The translations under genes and the position numbers were made by a program. Below are positions 22,866 through 34,419 of a DNA stretch of 37,500 nucleotides, piece by piece; position 1 is the stretch's first letter; each line of letters starts with the position of its first letter. This DNA is from Bigelowiella natans CCMP2755 (lineage: Eukaryota; Cercozoa; Chlorarachniophyceae). The stretch covers positions 17,501-55,000 of the forward strand of contig ADNK01003286.1 in assembly GCA_000320545.1 (NCBI GenBank), given 5' to 3'. Under the pieces are notes generated by a model. It searched no databases. It saw only the letters and a program-made list of their open reading frames with translations, and was not told the DNA's origin.

Positions 22866-24148
22866 TGGTGACATGCACAGCAGAAGAAGGAATGTTATTT
22901 CGCTGGACATTGCTTTTTTTCAATGCAGCCGCATCATTGTTTGAGCAAGACATTTCACACAATCATGCAATTTCACTTGAAATAGTTTGTTCAAATGTCA
23001 TCTAAACAACACTTCTGTTCCAAGGTTGCGGGGGAGCGAGTTTGACGTTCGCACCATTGTGGATCGGGTTCGTCGTGCAATCGAAATCCATCAATCAGGA
23101 AGAACATTGACTTGAATTTGAAATTTAAAAAAATCGCCTGGAATTTTTTTGATCGCACGCGTAGCAATCTTTGCGCACATGGATTTTGACATTCTTGCAA
23201 ACAATCAGCAGCCTCACTGTCGCTTGCACACGACAATCACGTCATGCTAGCATGTGCTGCTCGATCGATCAACAACAATTGGAAAACGAATGACAACCTC
23301 ACAGTAGAAGCTCATTTGTGTGTGGTGCACGAGCAAAAGTTGTGTGGATCATGATGAGATGAAGCTCGTTGTACATGTTCAGCAGCTAGCGCAAACATGC
23401 ACATGCAATCTAGCAATGCTCCAGTGCTCACCGCACGTGCACGCGTCGATCTAGCTAGCTAGCTGCGACGTGCAACGCCATGACGACACGCTAGCACGGC
23501 GCGACGATCGACGCATGATGGTGAGGTGAGAGCGCAACAATACGAGCACACACAGTCGATGCAGCGCACAGTTGTTCACTTTGCATTGGTGCACACAGAC
23601 ACACGCTAGCACGGTGCGTGCATTGTGCAAACCCTGTTTGATTGGAATCATGATGATCTGGATTACCAACGATCATAGGATGATATCCAGCAACGAAATG
23701 CAGGACAAAACTCACCTACGACAACATTAAAATGCTATGGAAACTGACGTGCGACGTCGTATCGTTCGAGCGAGCACAACAAAATTCATTCCAAACTAAC
23801 ATCGGACAGAATGTGTTACTCATAGATGAAATCAATGGCCCAATACCCATATGCGACAAGAGAAATGATGTATTTTTAATGGTTTTTGTGCTTTTGTAGC
23901 TGGATAAGTATACTATTTTCGACTTGGTAACACCTGGAAAGGGCAACGTGTGGCTCCTCCCACTTCACCACGGGTGAGTGGAAATAGTTCAGCACATCCA
24001 AAACACACACTCACGTACTCCACCTACAGCAATACAGTAATTATTTCTGGTGTTTGCCTTCAATTTTTTAAAGATTGATAAATTCTGGGTTTATAGTTAA
24101 GGTTTCTTTCTTCTTTTCAACTGCATAGCAGTTCCAAATCGCTTCTGA
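22866..24148. other. Spacer between GT10 and guanylate kinase genes, palindrome-rich type
   Basis: From about 23000 to 23660 the DNA is dense in GCTAGC, GCACG and CATG words. It includes one exact CATGCTAGCATG (23243-23254), a CTAGCTAGCTAGCTG run near 23452-23466 and two copies of CACGCTAGCACGG (near 23487-23499 and 23601-23613). From 23690 to 23970 an odd open frame occurs and is listed separately. The last 150 bases, before the guanylate kinase ATG, are AT-rich with a pyrimidine tract and are the likely promoter. Confidence 0.55.
23709..23972 (+). pseudogene. Open frame interrupted once by TAG, unknown origin
   Basis: The plus frame reads TYDNIKMLWKLTCDVVSFER, then NIGQNVLLIDEINGPIPICD, VFLMVFVLL, a TAG stop, and continues in the same frame as LDKYTIFDLVTPGKGNVWLL to a TGA at 23970-23972. 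The composition is protein-like on both sides of the TAG. A GTGAGT donor-like site overlaps the end. It may be a decayed mobile-element gene or a chance frame; the minus strand is also open over 23716-23946. I cannot assign a family. Confidence 0.25.
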
Positions 24149-25863
24149 ATGGCCACAAGCAGAAGCAGAGCGGGCCTATTTATCGCGAAAAATCTCAAAA
24201 AACTTCGTCCTTCCACCTCCCTGGCTTATATCTCAACATTTCGTCGAAATCTCAAAGTCCATAAATCCAGGGCTTTGGAAAGCACACTCCTTCCTCCTCC
24301 TCTCGCGGCGACAGCAACGTCCTCTGGAACTACTACTGCAGCTGCAGCACTAAACACACACCAATCCTCCTTCTATTCAACAGGAAACTCTAAAGAGTTG
24401 CTCTCATATTCTTCAACAAATACCTACTGGAGTAGTCTAATAGGACTGGCTGGATTTTTTTTTGGAGGAGCGTACATTATGGGTTCCCAGTTGAGCAGTA
24501 GTAACGATGATGGGGGAAACTCCAAGGACCTGCGGCAGGTGGTCAATGATGCTCCTTATCAGTATTTTAAATTAAATGCTGCTCAAGAAATAGCGTTAGT
24601 TTGTCTTATCGATATCAATACGGTGGGGTTGGAGAAATTCACCCTTATTTTCTTATTACACACTGTAAAAAAGCACTCTCGCCGCTGCATAAATGTATCG
24701 TTCATTTTGCACACATGCACATTAGGCGGAGGAGGCAAAGAAGAATGATGAAGGATGTAAGTAAAGATAAGGGAAATGAAGTAAACTGCACGTGAGAATA
24801 ACGACATGTTCTGGTGTATTAGGCTTATTTGAAGGCAAAAAACCGTTGGTTATATGTGGGCCAAGGTGATCAATCACGAGACATTCGTTCGAGATTCGTT
24901 AAACATTCATTTATCTCGTTTAATTTAACAATGATTTGAATTTAAAATACTTGTTTGATTAGTGGTGTCGGAAAAGGGACTTTGCTCAAGATGTTATTTG
25001 ATGAATTTGAAGAACAATTCAGTTTCTGCATATCTCATACAACAAGGAAACCCAGAAAGGTGACCGTCTACTCAATACCACCATTTCTTAAATTTATCAC
25101 TCTTGAAGTAAATCGTCATAGAAACAATTTCGTAAGATTGATTCATTCAATAAGTTGAAGATTTTTAGTGATTGCCTGCATAGGAGGTATAATATGCCTT
25201 GCTAATTTTCCACACACAGGGCGAAGTACACGGAGTAAACTACTATTTCGTAGATAAGGAGGACATGGTTGCTGAAATCGAGCAAGGGTTGTTCGTTGAG
25301 CATGCTTCATTTGCTGGAAATTGCTATGGTACAAGCTATTGGGCTCTCTCAAATGTGGAGGAGAGCGGTAGTGACGTTCAGATTCAACGCATTCATTCAA
25401 ATCACCCAATCATTCTTTCCTAGTCACATAAACAAATGAATTATGTGTTGTTATTGATATCACTAGGGAAAGTCCCCGTGTTGGAAGTTGATATGCAGGG
25501 CGCAATCCAGCTAAATTCGAGGAAGGACATGAAGCCTATATTCTGTTTCATTAAACCTCCAAATTACGAGGCATTGGCTGATCGGTTGAGGAAGAGAGGC
25601 ACAGAGTCTCCAGAAAAAGTGGAAAAACGATTGAAACAGGCCAAGGTAATTTAAGTATTCCATTTGTATTTCGTGTTAAAAGTAGTGAACCAGAGGTGTT
25701 TTAAACAATTCAGGCTGAATTGGACTTTATTGATTCTCAAAAGTCGTCTTTCTTTCAAGTTGTCATGGTGAACGATGACCTCATAACTTCATTCAAGAAG
25801 CTGAAGAGCAGCATTAAAAGTTACTATCCCCATCTGCGGGAAGGTTCTAGAAAGAATGACTGA
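24149..25863 (+). CDS. Guanylate kinase with presequence and membrane segment
   Basis: Exons 24149-24602 (end tentative), 24823-24865, 24963-25059, 25220-25367, 25467-25645 and 25714-25863 join to about 356 residues. The enzyme phosphorylates GMP or dGMP to GDP or dGDP using ATP. The core is complete: Walker A GPSGVGKGT split across exons 2 and 3 (about residue 164), [19 protein letters not shown] (GMP-binding), [24 protein letters not shown] and the lid region [20 protein letters not shown]. The typical enzyme is about 200 residues; here 150 extra N-terminal residues start [20 protein letters not shown], a mitochondrial-type presequence, followed by a hydrophobic stretch [20 protein letters not shown] (about residues 95-115). 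This suggests an organelle membrane-anchored form. The first donor is weak: GTCTTA at 24603 is the only site giving the required phase. Confidence 0.93.
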
Positions 25864-27039
25864 GGACTGCGATCTACTACGCGTTTAAAACTTAACATCG
25901 TGATGCGAGCATTGGTGGAGCGAGTCCCGCGGGAAGAGCTAAGTTTAAAAGAAAGGGGGGTTTTACGCGCGACATAACGTTGGTCTTAACATAACATAGT
26001 GCGCGGTCTCGACAAGAACAGGACTAGATATGCTAATATACGGCGCAACAATGGCATTGAAATTATGCAACATATTATGTACAATGGATATGACAGCAGT
26101 GCCCACGAATGCAATGCATCCATGTGTCGCATCGTATGACTCAATGACAGTCAAAATCACCTGTATGAAAGCATGTCAGTAGGCTTTTGTTTCATGCTAT
26201 AATCCAGTAATCTAGTAATGCACACATCTATAGCACAGACATAGACATGTCTATGCGTGTGTACACGTAAATATATATGTACCGAACCCCAATTTCAGCG
26301 AAGTAATTGATGTACCACACCTGTGCTAAAACAATGCACACGCATAGAGACATCACATAGAACGGACATGTCTCTACATGTGGAACCAGGCATTACTTAT
26401 GCAACCTAGCAACCCACATACTAGCATAGCATGTCAGAATCCTTGTTGTGCAGCAATGCACGAGAAAAGGCCTTATACGTTGTGATGCGCTAATTATAAC
26501 GCTGGCAACTAATACAGCCAACTAATTCCAGCTTCCTGTCTAGCTGATGTGTGACAATAGCATACTCTAGTACTTCATCGTTTAGCTGTATGTTGTATAC
26601 GCATCGCACGTACAGCACGCACATAGTGCATGTGAAGCGCAAATGCCCGCCTATACCTTGAGTAAACATCTACTGCTATACTAATTATAATTGTATGAGG
26701 GACCAGCCACAAGCCGTGTACGTATCGAGCAAATGCCGCGTGTGATATACGATGTGTGGTGACACAGCGGTCGGTAGCTATTTGCATGGTGTGCCTTTTG
26801 AGACGAACCACAAGATATTTTACAAGTGCTGTTTGTTGTTTAGTTGAGTAACAGACAGTGTTTAGTTTTTTAAAAATCACAACAACATCATCAAGCGTAC
26901 TCTAGTGTCGTCGCGTTTTGCATAAGACTTAAACAGCAAAATGCCTCCTGCATGCGATCCAAAATTTGGAAAACAGTACTGATGCATAAATGAATTTTGC
27001 TAGGGGCTCCACATACTCATCACCGAAGCATGATAAATC
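25864..27039. other. Convergent-gene spacer
   Basis: This gap separates the stop codons of the guanylate kinase gene (plus) and the LRR gene (minus). Positions 25970-26950 are rich in CATG, ACATGTCT and GCATGC words and free of triplet microsatellites. AGACATGTCTATG-type half-palindromes recur (about 26242-26256 and 26368-26380). Open frames on both strands, such as minus 26575-26880, lack any recognisable protein features. I see no gene. Confidence 0.55.
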
Positions 27040-29507
27040 TCAATAATTGCCCTCCTGTTCTTCCAACTTCAACTTTCTTTCCAACCGGATGAGAGACGCT
27101 CGTTTAAGAGCTAACTTTTTCTTCAGAGCATATTGCTGCGCTCCAGAAAGCGAGAAATCCTCATTTAGTTTTTGTGTGAGAGTTTCAATCTCACTTCTTA
27201 ATGTTCCAGCTTTATCTAAACCTGCTGCCTTCCCTGATCCAACGTTTCTCACACCCTGTGTAGTATTTCTTTTCTTCTCTTGCAGTAAGGGAGAATCAAG
27301 TGGGATCTTATTTTTGATAAAGTCTATGATTGCAGTCGTCCCTTTCTGAATGACGCTGTACTTGAGCATGCGAAATTGATTCCCGCTCACTAGAAGAGAT
27401 TTGAGGTTCTTGCAAACTCCCAGCTCAAGCGGTATCCTTCTTAGGTTGTTATTTTCAATATTCAGATTTTGCAAACGAGGTAGTTCACATAATCCATCAT
27501 CGATGATCTCGAGCTTATTATTGCTTAGATCAAGCGTTTCCAACTCAGCCATCAATCCATCTTGCGCAAGATTCGGCAAACGACGAATCTCATTCATTCC
27601 GAGAAGGCAGGTGCGTAGCTGAGTGTGTCACCATTGTGAAAGAATGTCTCAGGGACCATCATTATCATAATCATTATTATTACCATAAGCATTGCTATCA
27701 TCATCAATCACTCACACCAGTGTATTACAACAGACACCAGTCGATTTGATGAGGTGGAAGCGAAATACCACATCATCATCATCATTATTATCATCATCAT
27801 CATAACATCTTATGTTATTCACCAGAATGAGTTAACCTATTTACCTTGGAGAGCTTCTGAATTCCATTTGGAAATGTTTGCAAAGAGTTATTGCGCATAT
27901 CTAGGTAAACTAGTCCCACGAACGACGGATGTGATGGAAATACAGAAATATGATTCTTCCTGAGATTTAGTTCTGCCAGGTCACGGAGCTTGTCCACTGC
28001 AGGAGGCACACATCTAAATTTGTTCTGCTCTAACGACAACGCGTGTAGAGTATCGAAACATGGGAAATAGAAGAAATCCTTTGGAAGTTCAGAGAAGTTA
28101 TTCTGAGACAAATCCAGCGTTTTGACGTTGGTGAGTTTCTGGAGGTCTTGATAGGAACATGGTATCTGCGACAACTTTTGTCCTTTAAAAGACAAAGCAC
28201 CAGATGCTTGCCCATCTCGGAGCGTGTGGCGCATTTTGTCAGATTTTTCTTCACGTTCGAAATTGTCCTCGTAAGCACCATCTACTACTATCCCTTTTGA
28301 TGACGTCGTAGTAATTCTTGTGCGTAAGTACTTCTTAACAGTCTCTGTTGGTGCAGAGAGAAGCGACTTCTTAAAAGCGCGTAAAGGATTCCCATTGAGG
28401 TTCAAGATGTTCAGACTATCTATCAGACCGATCTCTCCTGGAATTCTAGAAAGGTTATTATTGGAAACGTTCAAAACTTTCAACCCAAGCGAGGCCAATC
28501 TCGGTGACAGAGTAGAAAGCATATTGTCAGAAACGTTCAGAACGATAAGAGACTTAACATCCTCAATTCCATCAACATTCTTTAAGCGATTGTTGCTAAG
28601 CTGCAATTCAGTCACCGTGCTTGGAAGCTTGGGAATATGGGTTAAGTTGTTCTGATGAACGTCTAACTGACATATTCTCGTTTGTGAAAGATCAGGAATG
28701 TCCTCGAGCTTATTGCAAGCCAATTCAAGAGTAGACAACTGTGTCAGTCTGGAAATACCCGGAGGTATTTGACGCAAAGCATTATTGGATAATTTAAATG
28801 TTCCGATATTCGCCAGCAACTCGATCTCCTTCGGCAGGTATCTGAGTTTATTGTACGATAAATCCAGTATCTTGAGAGTGCCCCCTAGATCACAAATCGA
28901 ATCCGGGAGGCTTGTGAGTGCATTGTGCTGAAGCCATAACTCCACAATACTGGAATCTGGACGACGAAAGACTTTCTCGGATATTTCCGTGAGTCGGTTA
29001 TGATCTAATCTGAGACATTTAAGGCACTCTAGATTCCCCAACTCCGCTGGGACTTGTTTAATCTCGTTATAGCTCAGTGTCACCCTTTTTAAATCTCCAA
29101 GATTACCAATTTCCCTTGGAACAGAGGTCAGGCAGTTGTTTGAAAAATCCACAGCTGTTAGCTCCACACACTCCCACCATTTTTCTTCAGACTCTAGATT
29201 TTGTTGCTCGCTTAGTCCGAACACCGCCTTTGGGATTTCAACCAATTTCTTTCCTTTTCAATTACAAAAAAAGAACAAAAAAGGAAAGTGGTGTTAGGAA
29301 TACATCTTACTGCTTTACCAGTATTCTCGAACATATACCCGTGAGTTTAAGAATGCCTGTCTTCCTTGCATCTTTGAAAAGCTTGTCCATGCTCTTTTCT
29401 GCAGCGAAGAGACCACCTCCTCCTCCGAATGCGGGATTTATTCGTCTTTGCCCTCCCATTCTTGATCGAGCAGAAACTATCCCCCGATGAGGACGACGAC
29501 GATCCAT
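27040..29507 (-). CDS. Leucine-rich-repeat protein, LRRC40-like
   Basis: Three exons (29507-29339, 29253-27845, 27618-27040) join in phase to 718 residues. The protein starts MDRRRPHRGIVSARSRM, then FKDARKTGILKLTGKKLVEI, the LRRC40 N-terminal pattern. Then follow about 20 leucine-rich repeats of the L-x2-L-x-L-x2-N-x-L-x2-IP type: VDFSNNCLTSVPREIGNL, LDLSYNKLRYLPKEIELL, LDLSQNNFSELPKDFF, LDLSNNKLEIIDDGL. A Thr/Ser/charged break lies near the middle (TITTTSSKGIVVDG region). The C-terminus after the last repeat is a basic coiled-coil-like tail (QQYALKKKLALKRASLIRLE). LRR domains of this type form protein-binding solenoids; a precise role is not known to me. It is longer than animal LRRC40 (about 600 residues). 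Introns are short; the acceptor of exon 2 (AAAAG) is weak but gives the only sensible phase. It starts 257 bases from the divergent neighbour. Confidence 0.92.
27655..27808. repeat. (CAT)n-type repeats in LRR gene intron
   Basis: Imperfect ATCATT and CATCAT runs (27657-27712 and 27768-27806) fill the 226-base second intron of the minus-strand LRR gene. Confidence 0.85.
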
Positions 29508-29764
29508 GTTTTCTAATTGGCAGGTGCGTATGCTGCTTGCTAACGAAGCTCACACTACTTAGGAGAGGGGCGGATGACGGCACAGTAGTGCTGATCAGTA
29601 ACAAAATGTTAAAAACAATAAAATGTCGGATATTATTCGTAATAATAACAGCAACAAGCAAACAACAATAACAACAATAACAACAACAACAACAACAACA
29701 ATCGACGTTCCACCACCACGTCGTCAAATCATCACTGGAGGGGGGAGGAGGTACCACTCCCTCG
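29508..29764. promoter_or_regulatory. Compact divergent gene-start spacer
   Basis: Only 257 bases separate the ATG of the LRR gene (minus) from that of the HAD-like gene (plus). The spacer holds AACAAC triplets (29646-29700) and no CATGCA/GCTAGC words. The plus-strand ATG is followed by GTAAGG, a perfect donor, so the first plus-strand exon could instead end here and begin upstream; in that case the start at 29765 would be wrong. Confidence 0.4.
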
Positions 29765-30963
29765 ATGGTAAGGATTATGATGATGAGCAAGATGTGGGCA
29801 TCATTGCCATCAACATCACCTGCTGTCGGACGTTGGAAACGCTCATCGGTTAAACAGACAATCGCTGGCCGCTTTCTACTCTACTTTACATTTGTCATCA
29901 TTCTTCTTCTCGTTGGCATTATGTACGGGGAGAGCATAAACCGGGAAAACAATAATGCGTTTCTCAGACATTCGACAACCTTACTACCATCTAGCCCATT
30001 ATCGGTGATAGGGAGAACGTATTCTTCTCAGTCGCATACGAATTTGAAATCGTCAAGGTTCTGCAGCATTGGAAGAAGATTAAATGTAGAAGAGAGGAAG
30101 AAGAAGAAGCAGAGTGGCCTTCTTCCATCCACAACAATGATAACAGCAACTGGGATACGACCGTCGTCATCATTATTTCCAAGACTTGTTGCAGGATCTG
30201 CATCACCATCATCCTTATCCACTGCTGCTGCTGCTGCTGCCGGTGTATCTGCTTCTTCTTCTTCACAAGGATGGACAAGTGATAGGATTCTGGTGCTGAA
30301 TATGGATGGGGTATCCAAATAAATGCTCGTCTTACTGCAACTGCATTTATTTTCTCTTCAGTAAATGCTATAGAAGTTGCATTTTCAATTGTTATAACAT
30401 TCGTTTTCTCTTCTTTCTTCTTCTCCTTCTTCTTCTCCTTTTTCTTCTTCTCCTTCGTCTTCTTTGTCCCCTCATAATCTTCTTCTTTATTCACGTAAAG
30501 GTTATTGCAAACTGTGAAAGACAAATTCTTACAGGTGATGCATGATGGTCATTCTCCGTTACACTATTTTTTTCTAATACATCTAGTATCAATTAGTAGT
30601 AAATACTAGGCTGTTACTACCACAGAATAGGCGCATCTCACTCACCCCATTGCGAGCACATAAATGGGTTTTGAATTTCAAGAGATAATATCTCATTTAA
30701 TATAGTAGTAACTGACACGGACTTCATAACTACCAGAAGCATACCCATTACTACTCGTAGCTATTAGCTTCCCTTCACGATAAGGGTTGCTCCTCTATTC
30801 TTTCTTCTTGACTTGATGTTTATCCTACTACTACTAATACTGCTGCTACTGCTACTACAACTAACTGCTACAATATGACATCGTCGTTCTTACAGGAGCT
30901 TATAAGACTGCAAAAGAGCTTTGGCCTGATATAATCCAACAGGCAGAGGGTAGTAAGTAGTGC

Positions 30964-31004
<41 letters not shown>

Positions 31005-31114
31005 ATGATTGAGTGAGACTGTATGAAAAGATGCACTATGATTATTATTTCACACAACACATTCTTTCCCAACAACAACAACAACAATCCTGGAAGAATG
31101 ATTGGTCCTCCATA

Positions 31115-31155
<41 letters not shown>

Positions 31156-31313
31156 CACCCCCCGGGAATCCCATTCTCTTGTTCTTATTCTTCTTCCTCG
31201 CGGTGGTTATGGTGGTGCGCCATTGATAGACATGAGCGCTAAAGATGGTGGAACAAGGCGAAAATGGATTGAAGAAGCAGGGGTTTGTTCTTCATCATGT
31301 TTTATCAGTATTG

Positions 31314-31347
<34 letters not shown>

Positions 31348-31475
31348 ATTGCACACCATCTATTGCATGTTAAAGACTCAAAGTGAAGCAAAACAATCCT
31401 ACTATACACGACAACACGAAATCAGAAGACCAAAACTCATATTTACTTCACATTATCTACGAAACTGATACACAT

Positions 31476-31547
<72 letters not shown>

Positions 31548-32109
31548 AACCCCCCTTGCTGCTACTACTCATATCATCATCATCATCATTGTCATCATCA
31601 TCAGCTTTCTGAGAATATAATCGAAGAGCCCTCTTCTTCTTCTTCTTCCGTCTCGAAATCAATGCCGCTATGGTTATTTGCCAAGTTGAGGCAGGTATCT
31701 ACTACCTGCAAGCGACACGCTAGCAATTAGCTTTGATGATGACGATTAAGAAATACCGCTGATGATTTTGTAAGCATTATTGTTTTAATGAATGCAAATG
31801 GATTTGAGAAGTAGAAGTATACTCGTGAAATCCTACATGCATTCAGATAATTAAGTAATGTCCATAGTAGTCTTAAAAAGGTGGCGACTTTGTAATAGTA
31901 GCAATGTTCCTTGATTTCTTCTTCTTCCTTTTACTACTATCTTCTCTCTCTATCATCTGTTAATGTTTGAAGATACGAGCAAGCATGACAAGTGAGGTGG
32001 ATGCTGTGGTTTTGGTGAGACTTTTGGTTGAAGAGGCCATCGTGTCTATCAAAGATCGGTAGTATCATCAGTAGCTAATATTACAACCTACTTCCTTCCT
32101 GTTATTACC

Positions 32110-32142
<33 letters not shown>

Positions 32143-32483
32143 CATTCATTTTTAAAACTAAATTACTATATCAGCGTAACTTGCAGTTAAAATAATTATA
32201 ATAATAATAATAATAAGTATGATGATGATAATAATGATAATCACCATCATCATTCATGGTACCATCGTCATAAGATAATAATATAAAGAACAAATTATAC
32301 GATGATAAGTGAGCTGCGAGGAGGAAGCGGTGGCGGATATCGGCCTCTTACCGCAGGTGATGAGGATGATGGTGAAGAAGATGATGATGATGTGCGCTGT
32401 ACAATTAAGCTGCTTGCCATTTATTGATAATACATTGATGATAAAATTTTAACATCGTGAATTCTCTAGTAGTTTCTACTGGG

Positions 32484-32558
<75 letters not shown>

Positions 32559-33016
32559 AGACGAACATCGCATGAAATAATGTTGTTATCATCATGTTGG
32601 TTGGTACATGCAATTAGGAGAGGCCAACGAAAACTTAGATAAGGACCGGTTAAAAATCTTGCAAGATAGATATAAGGTATTGAGATTGTCGAACGAGAGA
32701 AGCTTGTAATCGTGGTGCTTGAGTACATAATAACATGAGAGAAAGAATTGCCAACGAATAGTCTTTCACGCCTTTGATTATCCAAATTAGGCAAGCCCCG
32801 TCACTATACAGGAGACATATGCAAGAATCATGGTAAACAAGCATCTCAACTATTAGTGATTGATGACGATGCAGTGTGTACAAATAAGTACGATATACAT
32901 CTATCATAGAGAAATTTGATAAATGAGACACAAAATCCAATTAAAACCATCAATCATTGAATTTGAGAGATATTGAGAATAAGTCGACTCACCATCCAAA
33001 GCTTCCATTCTTTACA

Positions 33017-33049
<33 letters not shown>

Positions 33050-33354
33050 TGTGGCGCTTTTCTTCGTCATCGTCGTTATCTCTTCTTCTTCTTCTTCTTC
33101 TTCTTCTTCTTCTTCTTCCTCCTTTCTTCTTTTGTCCTCCTCCTGTGTACGCATGGTATTCCCATGGTGCCTCACGATTTGCTTGCATGCATGTTTTCCC
33201 TCCTTCTTATTGATTCGGCAATACGATAGGATAAGTGGAAGGAAGAAGATCTAAATGGTTTCATCGATCAAACGGTGCCATACCCTCACGTAACCGACAG
33301 TTTCAGGTTGTTGTTGTCTTAATCAACCTTTATTATATTTGAGTATTTTTACCA

Positions 33355-33393
<39 letters not shown>

Positions 33394-33432
33394 CATCATA
33401 TCTAATTTCAAGTATCTATACTGTGTGTTTTA

Positions 33433-33469
<37 letters not shown>

Positions 33470-33613
33470 AAAAAGGGCCAAACTTTCCGGAGAAGAGAAG
33501 TCGAACGCTGCAAAAGTGAAACGACGAACAGAAGGGGGGGGGGGGGGAGAGAATGTAGGGCAAATGAACAGTCAATAACGTCGTATCCATCAAGTCTATC
33601 CTTCACCTCCCAA

Positions 33614-33652
<39 letters not shown>

Positions 33653-34342
33653 CCTCTCCCCCTCCAACAGGTATATATTGTAAGTGAAATGAGGACGGAA
33701 GATATTGTGCCGATACTCTCACATCTGAGAATTAACGTAAGTAATAGTCCTCATTCATGATCACATAATAATAATAACAATAATAATAAGAACTTGCTCC
33801 GCGATTTATCTCCTACTGCTGCAATTATTGTGTTGTAACATCGTATCTTAGGTTCCATATGAAAGAGTTCTAGGTTGGGCAATAACTACATGTTGTGACG
33901 ATATCATACATTAGTATTCTCTCTCGTATCATATCTCCTTTTACACTGAGGTTATGCTGTTTTTCAGGAAGAGACCTCGACGATATATTCCGCATTGATA
34001 TGAGAACAGATTTAGATGCTATTCAAAATCAAAACATTGTACGTCATAAACTTATCTATTCAAATCATATGGGATGTTTGCATTGAAGACAAAATATCAA
34101 CGTACGAGCGAGCGACTACATCTTGCATCAAAAGCGGACTTGTTGTTTCAACCTGATGATCACATCTCTCTTTATTAATATGACGATCTCTCTGATATAC
34201 GATTTTGTTCAAATCTCTTACAAAATATGCTCTGGTTGTATCGCTTTGGTGCTCTCCTTGCGTTGATATATTACTCTGATATTGTGATATTGTGATAGGG
34301 TTCAGAGCTTGTTTACATCGATTCTAATGTTGTACTTACACA

Positions 34343-34377
<35 letters not shown>

Positions 34378-34378
34378 G

Positions 34379-34419
<41 letters not shown>

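Noticed and set aside
22991-23236. Minus-strand open frame of 81 codons in the spacer
   Set aside because: There is no family resemblance, no supporting splice sites, and its composition is typical of the surrounding spacer.
29623-29853. Plus-strand frame starting at the ATG at 29623 with a Thr run
   Set aside because: It is a different frame from the HAD-like leader and largely coded by AAC repeats. It stays only as a remote alternative first exon because of the GTAAGG at 29768.
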